NCBI RefSeq assembly: GCF_017942225.1
Contig: NZ_JAGKSD010000008.1
Coordinates: forward strand, 62,001-126,000
Source of the DNA: Corynebacterium sp. Marseille-P3884
GTDB taxonomy: Bacteria > Actinomycetota > Actinomycetes > Mycobacteriales > Mycobacteriaceae
Length of the DNA stretch: 64,000 nt
Reading direction: 5' to 3'
Shown: one piece after another, positions 44,569 to 54,300 of the stretch
Numbering within the stretch: the stretch's first letter is position 1
How the letters are laid out: each line of letters opens with the position of its first letter
Notes under the pieces: generated by a model
Told to the model about the DNA's origin: nothing
What the model saw: only the letters and a program-made list of their open reading frames with translations
Database searches by the model: none
Position numbers and translations under genes: made by a program

Positions 44569-46052
44569 TACCATCCCCCTGTCTTACGTGCCCGGTGACT
44601 CTCGCCTGCCTGTTCAGGCTGCGCCTTCTCCGCCGGCGCATCCGCCGGCTCCTCCATCTGCATCTCCTGCTGCTCCGGCACCGCCTCCGCGCCGCTGACT
44701 GCAGCCGCTTCCATCAATGCCTTCTTCGGCGGTGGCGGCGGTTCTTTCACCTCAGCCAACTCAGGCGGCGGCGGAATTGTCCCCTCCGGGCACTCGGGTT
44801 GCTCTTGTACTGGCTCTGGCTTCTCCTCCGGGCAGTCCGACTCTGGTTCTGGTTCCGGCTCCGGCTTCTCCTCCGGGCAGTCCGGTTCCGGTTCTGGTTC
44901 CGGCTCTGGCTCCGGGCAATCGACGACTGGCTCAGCTGGGCACTCGATCTGCGCCAGGCACTCTGCAGCTGATTGGCCGAAAGCTTCGAGTCCGGCGATG
45001 ACGTGCTGGACCACGCACTCGCCGGCGGGGCCGATAGGCGGGACTGCCGGTGGGGCGGGAACGAGCGAGCTCGGGCACTGGGCTGGGACCGTCTGCGCTA
45101 CCGGCGTCTGCTGGACAGCACCGTCCGCGCCCAAGGTGACATCGACGTCAACATTGACGTTGATATTCACGCCAGCATCGAGCCCCGCGGCCGCAGGAAC
45201 GGTCACCTGCGAAAGAGCTGGCGCGTCAGGCACAGGTTCAGGTAGTTCAGCTGGCCGTGGTGCCTGTTCCGGCGGGCACTCGGTAACCGGGGGTGCGGGA
45301 ACGTGTTGCTGGGCGGGGTGTGCAGGCGGTGTCGGTGGACAGGCCTCCGGCACAGGCACAGGCGCGGGCGCAGGCGGGCATTCGCCAGAAGGCGTGTACT
45401 GCTTGGTGGCGGGCGGGGTGGTTGCACCAGCGCCGTCGCAAAGCTGCTCCAGCCCGTCGTAGCACTGATCAATCGAATCATTGCGATCATCGACGGTGCC
45501 CTCAATGCACACCAAGCCCTCCAGAATCGGGGCGAGGACGGTGGAACCAAGCGCCACCAATGGGCAATCCTTCAGGGCGGCAAGCAGATCGAGGATCACA
45601 TCAATCGTCGCCTGTATGCCGCAATCGGCTGACTCATCGATGTCCTTGACGGAATCGGCGCAGTCGCACGACTGCTGGTGGAGATCATCCAGTACATCAG
45701 AATGCGTGCCCTGCTCCCCATCAAGGTCACTCTCATGGCTGGCCACGCCGACGCTGCACAGCCACTCCTCCGCCCCGGAGGCCAACTCCGTCAGCATGGG
45801 CACGGCAGCGAGAACACCGACGATGCCCACGGGGCTCCCCGGCGCGGAAGCGGCGCACGCCGGCTTCGGGTTCAACGATTCCACCTGCGGCGGAACGGAC
45901 GCGATGTCCATCCCATTCGTCTTGTCGATCTTCGCGGAAATGGACGAGACCTTCTGCCCCACAAACTCCACATCCGTCGGCGGGACTCCCGGTAGTACGG
46001 CTACGGTGCGTGCGATCTCCCCCAGCCCTTCTTTGAGCTTCGCATTAGACAT
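44568..46052 (-). CDS. Cys/Pro/Glu-rich protein of unknown function
   Basis: 494 residues from the ATG at 46052. Residues 1 to about 220 are mostly helical with many cysteines (PACAASAP, QQSCDCADSV, SADCGIQATI, KDCPLVALG, GLVCIEG, DQCYDGLEQLCDG). Residues 220-490 are Pro-rich with scattered CP units, a Val/Asn beta-like patch (GVNINVNVDVDVTLG), and acidic tandem repeats of the form CPEEKPEPEPEPE. There is no signal peptide. The gene is sandwiched between a small helical protein and another short gene, 3.4 kb from the ESX locus. I speculate it is a type VII substrate or surface protein; this is not proven. Confidence 0.7.
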   Translation of the reverse strand: MSNAKLKEGLGEIARTVAVLPGVPPTDVEFVGQKVSSISAKIDKTNGMDIASVPPQVESLNPKPACAASAPGSPVGIVGVLAAVPMLTELASGAEEWLCSVGVASHESDLDGEQGTHSDVLDDLHQQSCDCADSVKDIDESADCGIQATIDVILDLLAALKDCPLVALGSTVLAPILEGLVCIEGTVDDRNDSIDQCYDGLEQLCDGAGATTPPATKQYTPSGECPPAPAPVPVPEACPPTPPAHPAQQHVPAPPVTECPPEQAPRPAELPEPVPDAPALSQVTVPAAAGLDAGVNINVNVDVDVTLGADGAVQQTPVAQTVPAQCPSSLVPAPPAVPPIGPAGECVVQHVIAGLEAFGQSAAECLAQIECPAEPVVDCPEPEPEPEPEPDCPEEKPEPEPEPESDCPEEKPEPVQEQPECPEGTIPPPPELAEVKEPPPPPKKALMEAAAVSGAEAVPEQQEMQMEEPADAPAEKAQPEQAGESHRARKTGGW

Positions 46053-46353
46053 CCTGGTTGAACCTCGCAGCATTCTCGCGGTCAACCCCGTCCACATCCG
46101 CGGCCAGCCGCAGCATCTCCTCAAACTGGTTGACGCGTGCGCGCAGGCGGTCCACCGTCCGGTCATAGACACGGTCCACCGCCGAGGAAATCCTGTCCCC
46201 TCGTTCCGAGAACCCCTCCCCGAACACTCCGCTGTCCACCGACGGTTTCGCTCGCTCTAGACGGTCAATCGCCTCGTTATAACTGTTTATCCTCGTTACC
46301 AATACTTCCCGGAGCTCGTCCGGTTCCAGGTGCAACTGCTCGGCCACACTCAT
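46045..46353 (-). CDS. Small helical protein, first gene of the Cys/Pro/Glu-rich operon
   Basis: 102 residues from the ATG at 46353. It is almost wholly helical: LEPDELREVLVTRINSYNEAIDRLERA, a short break (KPSVDSGVFGEG), then DRISSAVDRVYDRTVDRLRARVNQFEEMLRLAADVD. This two-helix plan and size resemble WXG100-type proteins, but there is no WXG motif. Its stop overlaps the start of the Cys/Pro/Glu-rich gene by 8 bp. An upstream hairpin cluster (46375-46449) separates it from glmM. Confidence 0.7.
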   Translation of the reverse strand: MSVAEQLHLEPDELREVLVTRINSYNEAIDRLERAKPSVDSGVFGEGFSERGDRISSAVDRVYDRTVDRLRARVNQFEEMLRLAADVDGVDRENAARFNQDV

Positions 46354-46374
46354 CACTCCCCCAGCGTGGTTGAA

Positions 46375-46449
46375 GCCGCAAAAAGCGGCAGCCTTCATCT
46401 TCCACAGACTTAGACTGCCGCTAGGCCAATTCGGTTCCCTCGAACCGAA
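46375..46449 (-). terminator. Hairpin cluster between glmM and the small helical gene
   Basis: Three inverted repeats: a perfect 8-bp hairpin TTCGGTTC / GAACCGAA (46430-46449); AGCGGCAG (minus strand, 46415-46422) pairing with CTGCCGCT (46384-46391), followed on the minus strand by a T-run; and an overlapping small stem GCCGC/GCGGC (46375-46389) that would compete with it. The second works as a terminator for glmM; the third could be an antiterminator for the next gene, whose start is 22 bp away. Confidence 0.5.
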
Positions 46450-46456
46450 AATTTGT

Positions 46457-47800
46457 TTACACCGCTGCGACCACCGCGGCCAGACGCCCCGCGACCTTGC
46501 GGGCGTGCTCCTCCTCGGAGGCTTCCACCATGACGCGGAACAGATCCTCCGTGCCGGACGGGCGCAGCAGCACACGGCCGCCCGTGCCCAGCTCCTCTTC
46601 TGCTTCAGCGATAGCGTCCTTGACATCCTGGCTTTCCAGAATGCGGGACTTATCGGAAACAGGAACGTTGATGAGCACCTGCGGCAGCACCGTCATCACG
46701 CTCGCAAGCTCCTGCAGGGTCTTGCCCGTCTCCGCCATACGCTCCATGATGAGCAGGCCGGACAGGGTTCCGTCGCCCGTCGTCGCACGCGCGGGCACCA
46801 CGATGTGACCAGACTGTTCGCCGCCGAGCGAGAAATCACCCGCGTTGAGCTCCTCAAGCACGTAGCGGTCACCGACCTTCGTCTCACGCATGGCGATGCC
46901 TTCTCGCTGCATGGCGATCTTCAGGCCAAGGTTGCTCATCACAGTCGCCACCAGCGTATTTTCGCGTAACGACGACTTCTCCTTCATCCCCAGCGCCAGC
47001 ACGGCCATGATCTGGTCACCGTCGACCACATTGCCCTCTGCATCAACGGCCAGGCACCGGTCGGCGTCACCGTCATGAGCCAAGCCCAGATCCGCGCCGT
47101 GCTCCAGGACAGCCTTCTGGACCTGGTCGATGTGGGTGGAGCCGGAGTTGTCGTTGATGTTGTACGCATTCGGATCATTGAAGATCGCCACGACCTCAGC
47201 GCCCGCCGCGGCGTACGCTTCCGGAGCGATCTTCGACGCCGCACCGTTCGCGCAATCCACCACGACCTTGATGCCTGCCAGCGAGGTCGTCACGGACTCC
47301 GCGAGGTGCTCCAGGTAGCGGTCATGAGCATCCGGGGACTCCTCGATAATGCGTCCGATACCGGTACCGGTCGGGCCGCCCGCGTCCAACTCGTCCATGG
47401 CGCGCTCGATCTCGTCTTCCACGTCGTCGGCAAGCTTCTTGCCGCCCGCGGAGAAGAACTTGATGCCGTTATCCGGCATCGGGTTGTGCGACGCGGAAAT
47501 CATCACCCCGATCTCAGCACCGTAATCGTCGGTGAGATACGCCAGACCCGGCGTCGGAATCACGCCCACACGCAGCACGTCCACCCCCTTCGATGCCATT
47601 CCGGCTGCCATTGCCGCGGCGAGCATCTCGCCGGACACACGCGGGTCACGCCCAATGATCGCGGTGGGCCGCCGCTGCTCCGAACGCTTATTCTGCGTCA
47701 GCACCGTCGCCGCCGCCTGCCCCAATTTCAGGGCGAGCGGCGCCGTCAGCGCTTCGTTAGCGAGCCCACGAACACCGTCAGTACCAAACAGTCGAGTCAT
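46457..47800 (-). CDS. glmM: Phosphoglucosamine mutase
   Basis: 447 residues. It begins [14 protein letters not shown]. The phosphoserine loop is [17 protein letters not shown] (Ser in ASHNP), the metal loop is [13 protein letters not shown], and the sugar-binding GEQSGHIV and the C-terminal [15 protein letters not shown] follow. It converts glucosamine-6-P to glucosamine-1-P for UDP-GlcNAc, the step after GlmS. It is separated from rpsI by 181 bp that contain the ribosomal terminator and one GTCGATAAGC copy. Confidence 0.96.
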   Translation of the reverse strand: MTRLFGTDGVRGLANEALTAPLALKLGQAAATVLTQNKRSEQRRPTAIIGRDPRVSGEMLAAAMAAGMASKGVDVLRVGVIPTPGLAYLTDDYGAEIGVMISASHNPMPDNGIKFFSAGGKKLADDVEDEIERAMDELDAGGPTGTGIGRIIEESPDAHDRYLEHLAESVTTSLAGIKVVVDCANGAASKIAPEAYAAAGAEVVAIFNDPNAYNINDNSGSTHIDQVQKAVLEHGADLGLAHDGDADRCLAVDAEGNVVDGDQIMAVLALGMKEKSSLRENTLVATVMSNLGLKIAMQREGIAMRETKVGDRYVLEELNAGDFSLGGEQSGHIVVPARATTGDGTLSGLLIMERMAETGKTLQELASVMTVLPQVLINVPVSDKSRILESQDVKDAIAEAEEELGTGGRVLLRPSGTEDLFRVMVEASEEEHARKVAGRLAAVVAAV

Positions 47801-47928
47801 AAAAGATAATTATGCCGTACACGCTGTGTTTCGCTCGGTGAGGGTTTTCATCCCGTTCTCACGAGCCGACTGCGTGGGTCGGGGCGTCGATAAGCTGCTT
47901 TTCTTTCGCCCCCCTGAAAAAGCAGAAC

Positions 47929-47960
47929 ACCGCCGCCCCGACATGCGGGAGCAGCGGCGT
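47929..47960 (-). terminator. Terminator of the rplM-rpsI operon
   Basis: An imperfect stem (CACCGCCGC-CCG against CGG-GC-GCGGCG) is followed on the minus strand by TTCTGCTTTTTC, starting about 20 bp after the rpsI stop. Confidence 0.6.
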
Positions 47961-47981
47961 AAAGCCTGCGTACAGCAGCGA

Positions 47982-48557
47982 TTAACGCTTGGAGTACTGC
48001 GGTGCGCGACGGGCCTTGTGCAGACCAGCCTTCTTGCGCTCCACGGCACGAGCGTCACGGGTGAGGTAACCGGCCTTCTTAAGGGTCGGGCGCTCAGCCG
48101 GGTTGTAGATGTTCAGCGCGCGGGCGATAGCCAGACGCAGTGCGCCAGCCTGGCCGGTCGGGCCGCCGCCACCGATGTTCGCCTTGATGTCGAACTGGTT
48201 CTCGCGCTCAAGCAGCGTCAGCGGGGACAGGATGTCCTGCTGGTGCAACTTGTTCGGGAAGTAGTCCTCGAGGTCGCGGCCGTTGACGGTGATCTTGCCC
48301 TCGCCCTCGACGACGGTCACGCGTGCGATGGCGCGCTTACGACGACCGACGGTCTGGATCGGACCCTCGTGATAAACGGGAGCCTCGACGACCTCGTCCT
48401 GGGAGTCGTCCTCGCCAGCGACTGCGTCACCGATGGTGTAGTTGAACTCCTCGGTGGCAGCGGTAGCCGCATCGATGTCGGTCTGGGTAGCCTCGACGCC
48501 CTCAGTCTGGTCAGCGGCGTTAGTGGTCTCTTCGGTGATGTTGTTCGGCTCGGTCAT
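47982..48557 (-). CDS. rpsI: Ribosomal protein S9
   Basis: 191 residues. The conserved S9 body begins [33 protein letters not shown], then [19 protein letters not shown], and ends in the basic tail [13 protein letters not shown]. An acidic extension of about 60 residues before the body ([16 protein letters not shown]... ) is typical of corynebacterial S9. The ATG overlaps the rplM stop (TAATG). Confidence 0.95.
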   Translation of the reverse strand: MTEPNNITEETTNAADQTEGVEATQTDIDAATAATEEFNYTIGDAVAGEDDSQDEVVEAPVYHEGPIQTVGRRKRAIARVTVVEGEGKITVNGRDLEDYFPNKLHQQDILSPLTLLERENQFDIKANIGGGGPTGQAGALRLAIARALNIYNPAERPTLKKAGYLTRDARAVERKKAGLHKARRAPQYSKR

Positions 48558-49000
48558 TACTGCGCCACCTGCTTAAACTCGAAGTTCTCGGGCTTCTGCG
48601 ACTCGTGCGGGTGCTCGGAGCCGGTGTAAACGTGAAGCTTCTTAATGGACTGACGGGAGAGGCGGTTGTGCGGCATCATGCCCTTCACAGCCTCTTCGAT
48701 CACGCGGTCCGGACGCTCGTCGAGAGCGCGGCCCAGGGTGATGGACTTCAGACCACCCGGGTAACCGGAGTGGCGGTAGCGCATCTCGCGCTCGCGCTTG
48801 TTGGACGAAATGTGGACCTTATCGGCATTGATGACAATGACGTGGTCGCCGGTGTCAGCGTTCGGCGCGTACTGCGGCTTGTGCTTACCGCGCAGCAGGT
48901 CTGCGACGGTGGAAGCAAGCTTGCCCAGCACCACGTCGGTAGCGTCGACGACGTACCACTTGCGGGTAATGTCACCGCTCTTCGGGTGGTAGGTAGACAT
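48557..49000 (-). CDS. rplM: Ribosomal protein L13
   Basis: 147 residues, full L13. [38 protein letters not shown] is the start, followed by the signature [28 protein letters not shown] strong ribosome site AAGGAG precedes the ATG. It is the first gene of the rplM-rpsI operon, itself a conserved neighbour of the ESX-4 locus in actinobacteria. Confidence 0.96.
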   Translation of the reverse strand: MSTYHPKSGDITRKWYVVDATDVVLGKLASTVADLLRGKHKPQYAPNADTGDHVIVINADKVHISSNKREREMRYRHSGYPGGLKSITLGRALDERPDRVIEEAVKGMMPHNRLSRQSIKKLHVYTGSEHPHESQKPENFEFKQVAQ

Positions 49001-49438
49001 GTATGACTCCTTGAAGTCTTTATCTAGAGGCTGCCGGCCATGGTGCGCTCAACCTTTCCCTCCCCTGTTCCGGCGGCCGGTGGAGACCCGGTGGGGCGGC
49101 CCGGGGACGAACACCTGATTGCACACCGCTAGTACGGCGGGCATGGTTCATCCACGGTGGGTAAAACACACAGGGCTTAAACCTTAGAGCACGCCCTACT
49201 CAGACTCCAAAACGCAGCTTTCGCTTCTGCGCTGGTGCGTGCTGTGGGGACAGCACGACAAATGCGTGCGCCCCACCTGCCCATGGTGGTGCGCACGCAC
49301 TGGAATAGAAACGCTCTTCAGTGGGGCGGGCCGTTCGCCGCGTCTGCCCCTAAGGGATGCTGGGTCAGATCAAAAAATGGCCCGCTTAGTAGATGAGCGG
49401 TTCAGCGTTTGGGTTTGTGTTTGTGTTCGTTCGTCGTT
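49001..49438. other. 438-bp gene-free stretch: rplM leader and ESX terminator
   Basis: No gene seen. Structured elements: a perfect 7-bp hairpin GTGCTGT-GGGG-ACAGCAC at 49239-49256; a 9-bp inverted repeat TGCGTGCGC/GCGCACGCA at 49263-49299; a weak terminator for the esx genes at 49382-49400. The long rplM leader (minus strand) probably begins between these; no clear -10 could be chosen. Confidence 0.55.
49370..49400 (-). terminator. Probable terminator of the esx genes
   Basis: On the minus strand CCGCT, 9 nt, AGCGG, then GCCATTTTTT. The stem is only 5 bp but the T-run is good. It ends 39 bp past the stop of the first WXG100 gene. Confidence 0.5.
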
Positions 49439-49726
49439 TTACCCCCAGCTGTTAGCGGCTGCTGTGTTGACGGACTGCATGCGGTTATTGCCGTCCTCGA
49501 CGGCGCGACCGATGGCCGAAAGGATGTCGTTGAGGTCCTGCGCCGCGGTGTCCCACTTGTTCTGGTGCTCCTGGTAGCGGTCAGCCGCTTCGCCTTCCCA
49601 AGAGGAAACCATCGGCTTGAGCTGGTCTTTGAGGTCCTCCAGCTGGCTGCCGATATTGCGGGACGAGGTCTCGATGTCGGATGCGGCGTCGGCGAGTGAA
49701 CCGAAGCCGTACTTGATCACTGTCAC
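49439..49726 (-). CDS. WXG100 family type VII secretion protein (second of pair)
   Basis: 95 residues from the GTG at 49726, 8 bp after AGGGAG. The two-helix WXG100 plan is clear, with the turn motif WEG in LKPMVSSWEGEAADRYQEHQNKW. The upstream helix is LADAASDIETSSRNIGSQLEDL; the C-terminal helix ends in MQSVNTAAANSWG. No classical YxxxD/E export signal is evident at the extreme end. It is expected to form a heterodimer with the neighbouring WXG100 protein, secreted by EccC. Confidence 0.9.
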   Translation of the reverse strand: MTVIKYGFGSLADAASDIETSSRNIGSQLEDLKDQLKPMVSSWEGEAADRYQEHQNKWDTAAQDLNDILSAIGRAVEDGNNRMQSVNTAAANSWG

Positions 49727-49829
49727 TGTGTGTTCTCCCTGATTCAGATCTATGTCGTGGTGTGTGCGTGTTGCGGTGTGTGGTCCGATACCTGTGGCGT
49801 TGTTTCTGCCTGTGGCGTTGTTTCGCGCG

Positions 49830-50153
49830 CTACAGCGCAAGGCCGCCGGCTGGTGCGATGTTTGCGAAGGCATCGGAATTCGTTGCGTCGACGTCTTCGA
49901 AGTTGCTGGCGTTGTCGCGGATATTCGACGCGATGTCGCCGAGCGCTTCGCCAAGACGGCGCTCCGCGTCATCAAAGCGGACCATCAAATCGTCGAAGCT
50001 GGCCTGCGCGCTGCCGGACCAGTAATCGCGCGTGGACTGCGCGACATCCTGCAGGCGGTTGAGCTCGGCATTGACCGAGTCGTTGGTGTCGTCTACGTTG
50101 TTCGCCGCGTTGCGCATGACGTCGGCTTCTGTACGGAACTGAGCGGTGCTCAT
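49830..50153 (-). CDS. WXG100 family type VII secretion protein (first of pair)
   Basis: 107 residues. The WXG motif is WSG in STRDYWSGSAQASFDDLMVRFDDAERRL, between helices RTEADVMRNAANNVDDTNDSVNAELNRL and LGEALGDIASNIRDNASNFEDVDATN. The 15-residue tail is Ala/Gly-rich. The two small genes are 103 bp apart, and the upstream hairpin at 50259-50280 resembles the one before the Cys/Pro/Glu-rich operon. Confidence 0.9.
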   Translation of the reverse strand: MSTAQFRTEADVMRNAANNVDDTNDSVNAELNRLQDVAQSTRDYWSGSAQASFDDLMVRFDDAERRLGEALGDIASNIRDNASNFEDVDATNSDAFANIAPAGGLAL

Positions 50154-50293
50154 ATTTCCTCCCCCGATATTGTTGTGTGCAATGGATTGTGGACGTGGTC
50201 TGCGGCGCTGGGGCCGTTTGTGACCTTTCCACCCTTATTGGACTGTTCTTCACCCTGTTTCGGTTCCCTGAGAACCGGAACTTTTTTCGCGCC

Positions 50294-51337
50294 TCAGCCG
50301 GGCGGGGTGAAGCGGGCGGATTCGTTGGCCATGGTGCACGTGGCTAATTGGACAGTGGTGGGCGCAGTACGTGTGTGGCAGCCGATGGAAATCTGCACGT
50401 CACGGTCGGTCCAGGTGGACCACAATGCGTGGGATCCGTCCGGAAGCGCATGCTCGTAGCGGACGCTGACCTCATCGCTTTCGGTGTGGCGCAGTTCCGG
50501 ATCCTCCTCGATGTCTTTTTTCACCTGCCGCATGATGTCTTCGGGCGGGACACCATAGAGCGGGTCCACCGCGAGCTGCAGGCGGAAATCCGGGTCAGGT
50601 CCGGTCGCGCGCCACATGTCGCCGTCGGGCTCGAGGCGAAAGCCGACGGGCAATTCCACGGTCAAACCGTCTTGTTCGAGGACGACCTTTTCTACTTTCG
50701 GTTCAGCACGATCCGGATCAGGCGCGGGCGCCTCACCGGGATCATCGCCCACGCTGTCCGTCGGCAACGCCACACCTGCTGAATCACCGGAGACTGCGAT
50801 GCCTGCATCACTGTGTCTTTTCTCATCTCTTTCCTCGTCGCTCCCCCGTCCGGCGACGAACCAGATCGCTACAGCGCAGACCGCGGCGACCAGACCGACC
50901 GCGCCGACAAGCGCATAGCCTGATCGGCCGAAGCGTTCCTGCCGACGCGGTTCCAGCGCTGGACGCCGGATGGGGATCTCCCGGATTTCCTCCCACTCGT
51001 CAGTCGAAGGGTGGGTGTCGGTGTCATCGGCATCGTCCAGCGACTCGCAGGTCAGCTCGACTTCGTAATCGCCGAATGCACAGATGAGCTGCTTGAGTGT
51101 CGCATCAGTCGCGACGAGATGCACGGGTGTCCACTTCGGGTGTTCGCCGAGCACACTGCGGACATAACTGACGATCTCGCCGGCGGACGGCTTGTCGTAG
51201 CGGTGCACATTGGCCAGGCCGGAAAAGACAGTGCATTCATCATCGACGGTGACGGTGAGAAGGGCGTTAGCGCCCGGTTCTGGTGACGTGTCGGCGGCAG
51301 CGGATGAGCGGCCGCCGGTGACGTGGGCGGTGGTCAT
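50294..51337 (-). CDS. Type VII secretion-associated protein (TIGR03931/Rv3446c type)
   Basis: 347 residues. N-terminal domain of about 110 residues (VDDECTVFSGLANVHRYDKPS), one membrane helix at about 140-160 (YALVGAVGLVAAVCAVAIWFVA), an acidic linker, and a C-terminal domain with LPVGFRLEPDGDMWRATGPDPDFRLQLAVDP and a disulfide-type Cys pair (SIGCHTRT, LATCTMA). The type and position beside eccC and the WXG pair match ESX-4 clusters. It overlaps the eccC stop by 4 bp (ATGA). Confidence 0.82.
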   Translation of the reverse strand: MTTAHVTGGRSSAAADTSPEPGANALLTVTVDDECTVFSGLANVHRYDKPSAGEIVSYVRSVLGEHPKWTPVHLVATDATLKQLICAFGDYEVELTCESLDDADDTDTHPSTDEWEEIREIPIRRPALEPRRQERFGRSGYALVGAVGLVAAVCAVAIWFVAGRGSDEERDEKRHSDAGIAVSGDSAGVALPTDSVGDDPGEAPAPDPDRAEPKVEKVVLEQDGLTVELPVGFRLEPDGDMWRATGPDPDFRLQLAVDPLYGVPPEDIMRQVKKDIEEDPELRHTESDEVSVRYEHALPDGSHALWSTWTDRDVQISIGCHTRTAPTTVQLATCTMANESARFTPPG

Positions 51338-54300
51338 GGGGTCTCCTCGGATTGGGGTGCGGATGGGACGTCGCTAAGCGTGTTTTCTGCGATGTGGATC
51401 GGGCCGATCTGCTCGTTATCGCGGACGAAAATGCCGCGGCCGGGGCGCAACGGCAACGGGCGGACGCCGAAGAGCGCGCCTTCGTCTTTGGTGCCGGAGA
51501 AGAGCACGACGTCGAGCAGTTGGTCCTTGAGGGCGCTAAGGAACGGTGCGAGCAGGGCACGGCCCGTGCCGCCGAATTTGCGGGCGGCGATGATGTGCAG
51601 GCCAATGTCGTGCGCATGCGGGATGAGCGGCAGCAATGGGCGGAGATTCTCTTCACCAACGAGTTCGAGATCGTCGACGACCACGTAAATATCCGGACCC
51701 GTCCACCAGTTGCGCGCGGCGAGCTGTTCGGCAGTGATATCGGGGCCAGGCAGGCGCCCAGTCAGGGTCGTCGCGGTATCCGCGAGCGCGGCCTTCGCAG
51801 CATCGGTCGACCCACCGTAGGCCGCGACCATCGGGTGATCCGCGTGCCGCAGATGGGTGCGACGCGGATCGATCACCACCATGCGGGCACGCTCACGCGG
51901 CATCGTCGCAAGCTGCCCGATCCCCGTTGCCACCAGCGTGGTCTTCCCGGCGCCGGAAGCACCGACGGCGAGCGGGTGCGGGCGGTCGAGGGTGACAGGT
52001 CCCACGCCGCGCCCGCCGATACCGAGCAGAATCCGCCCGCGGCGCTTTGCCGGCACGGACTGCGCGAGCTCGTCGATGGCAATGCGCGCCGGCAGGACCT
52101 TCAGCTTCGGCACCGGGGTCTGGTCCGCCGCCTGCGCGGCGATGTGCGCGATGTCTTCCTTCGCGGTCGCCGCGATGAGCATGCTCTTTCCCGCAGCGGT
52201 AATGCCGCGGCCCGGCGCGGCAGGCAGCTTCTCCTGCAATTTCCGGTCCAGCAGCGAATCCATCGGCTCAGTGAGTTTGAGCTCCAGACGAGTGCCGATG
52301 AGGTCGCGCACATTCGGCCGCACCGCATTCCACCGCTGCGTGGTCACCACAAGGTGCACGCCCGCAGCTGGGCCTTCCGCGGCGATCGTGGCCAGCGCAT
52401 CTTTCAGATCCTCCAGCTTCGAATCGGCGGCGATGAGCGAGTGCCAACCATCGACGACCAGTACGGTCCGCGCGGGAAACGCACGTCGCTTATCGACGAT
52501 CCCCAGCACCTCATCCACCACCCTTTTCACCTTCTCCTCGTCGCCGCGCCCGGCCACACCGGCGACGTGGGGCAGGGATTCAAGCACGTCCGAATCCCCG
52601 CCACCGGCGTCGATGACATAAAAGCCCAGTTGTTCTGTGGTGTGCGTCGCCGCCAAGGAGGCAATGATCGTCCGCACCGCCATCGACTTGCCGGTCTGCG
52701 GCCCGCCCGCCAGCGCCACATGCCCACCGGAGACACCGAGATCGATGGTGAGGGGGTGTTGGCGCTGGTGATACGGGTCGTCGATAAGCCCAATGCTCGC
52801 TTTGAGCTCCCCGCTGTCCTCGCACACTTCCGGAAGTCCCACGCGCGGCGGCAACGGCGGAAGCCACACGGTATGCGCGCTCTGTCCGCGCGCTGCCGCT
52901 GTCTTCTGCGCGGCGCTCACGACCTCGGCGAGCAGTGTCGTCGTCGGATCAGGAAGAGCCGCCGCGACCGCTGGCTCATCAACCTCGTCCCATCCCGCAA
53001 ACAACCTGACCTGCGGTGCTGCCCCTGGGCTCGTCGGCTCAGCCGGACGCATGAGCGGGCCGGAGACATAGGACGCTTTGAAGCGTGTGAGCTCCGTCGA
53101 TGCTGTCTTAATATAGCCCGCGCCCGGGTCCGCGGGCAGCTCGTAGGCATCTGAAACCCCGAGCACCTGGCGCGATTCCGCCGCGGAAAATGTGCGCAAA
53201 CCGATCCGGTACGACAAATGCGAATCGAGCCCGCGCAGCTTGCCTTCCTCCAATCGCTGCGATGCCAACAGCAAGTGCACGCCCAGCGAACGTCCCAAAC
53301 GCCCCACCGCGACGAAGAGATCCGCGAAATTCGGGTGCTGGCCGAGCAACTCCGAGAACTCGTCAACCACGATCACCAGCGACGGCAACGGGTCGAGATC
53401 CGGCCGGGTGCTCGTGCGCGCTGCGTTGTATTCAGTGATATTGGCGAAATTTCCCGCCGCGCGCAGCAGCTCCTGCCGGCGGTTCATCTCGCCGGAGATC
53501 GCATCGAACATGCGCTCAACCAGCACCGCCTCATCCTCAAGGTTGGTGATCACTGCTGACGTGTGCGGCAATCCCTCGCAGCCCAGGAAGGTCGCGCCGC
53601 CCTTGAAATCGACGAGCACCAGGTTGAGCTCGTCCGGCGAATGCGTCGCTGCGAGCGCCACGACGAGTGTTTTTAAAAGTTCTGATTTTCCGGACCCCGT
53701 CGCACCGATGCACAACCCATGCGGCCCCATCCCGCCGTGCGCCGATTCCTTCAGGTCTAGGTAGACCGGCCCGCCGTTTGGGTCGACGCCGATCGGGACG
53801 GTGAGACGCTGCCGGCTCCCCTCGCGTCCCGGCCACATGGCGGGCCCGGCGAGATGGTCGATGTCGTCGATGCCAAGCAAGTCCAGCAGTCCCCCGCCAC
53901 GGGGTGTGTTCCCATTTCCGTTGTCTGGCCTGCGGTAGAACGCCAGGTTGCGGTAGATGAATTCGGCGGCGCCCGCGCTGAACGTGTCGGTCTCGCCGAG
54001 TCTCTCGACACCGGATGTGGTCACCGCATCGATCTCGTCGTCGCACAGCAGGTGGAGTGCATCGTCGTGGACGAACGCGTCCGTGTCCTCGGTGACGGCG
54101 AGAACACAGTCCGCTTCCCCATAGGCCATGGCCTTCGGCGATGCCGCATCCACGACCGCCACAGTGAAACCAGCTGCGCTGGGATCGCGGGTATGCGGCA
54201 GCCATTTCGCCGCCTCCAACCCGGGGGCACTGATTTCCAGCCCGACTGCCTCCGGACCATGGAAGAACGCCAGTTGCGCCACTATCGAACGCGCCACCTC

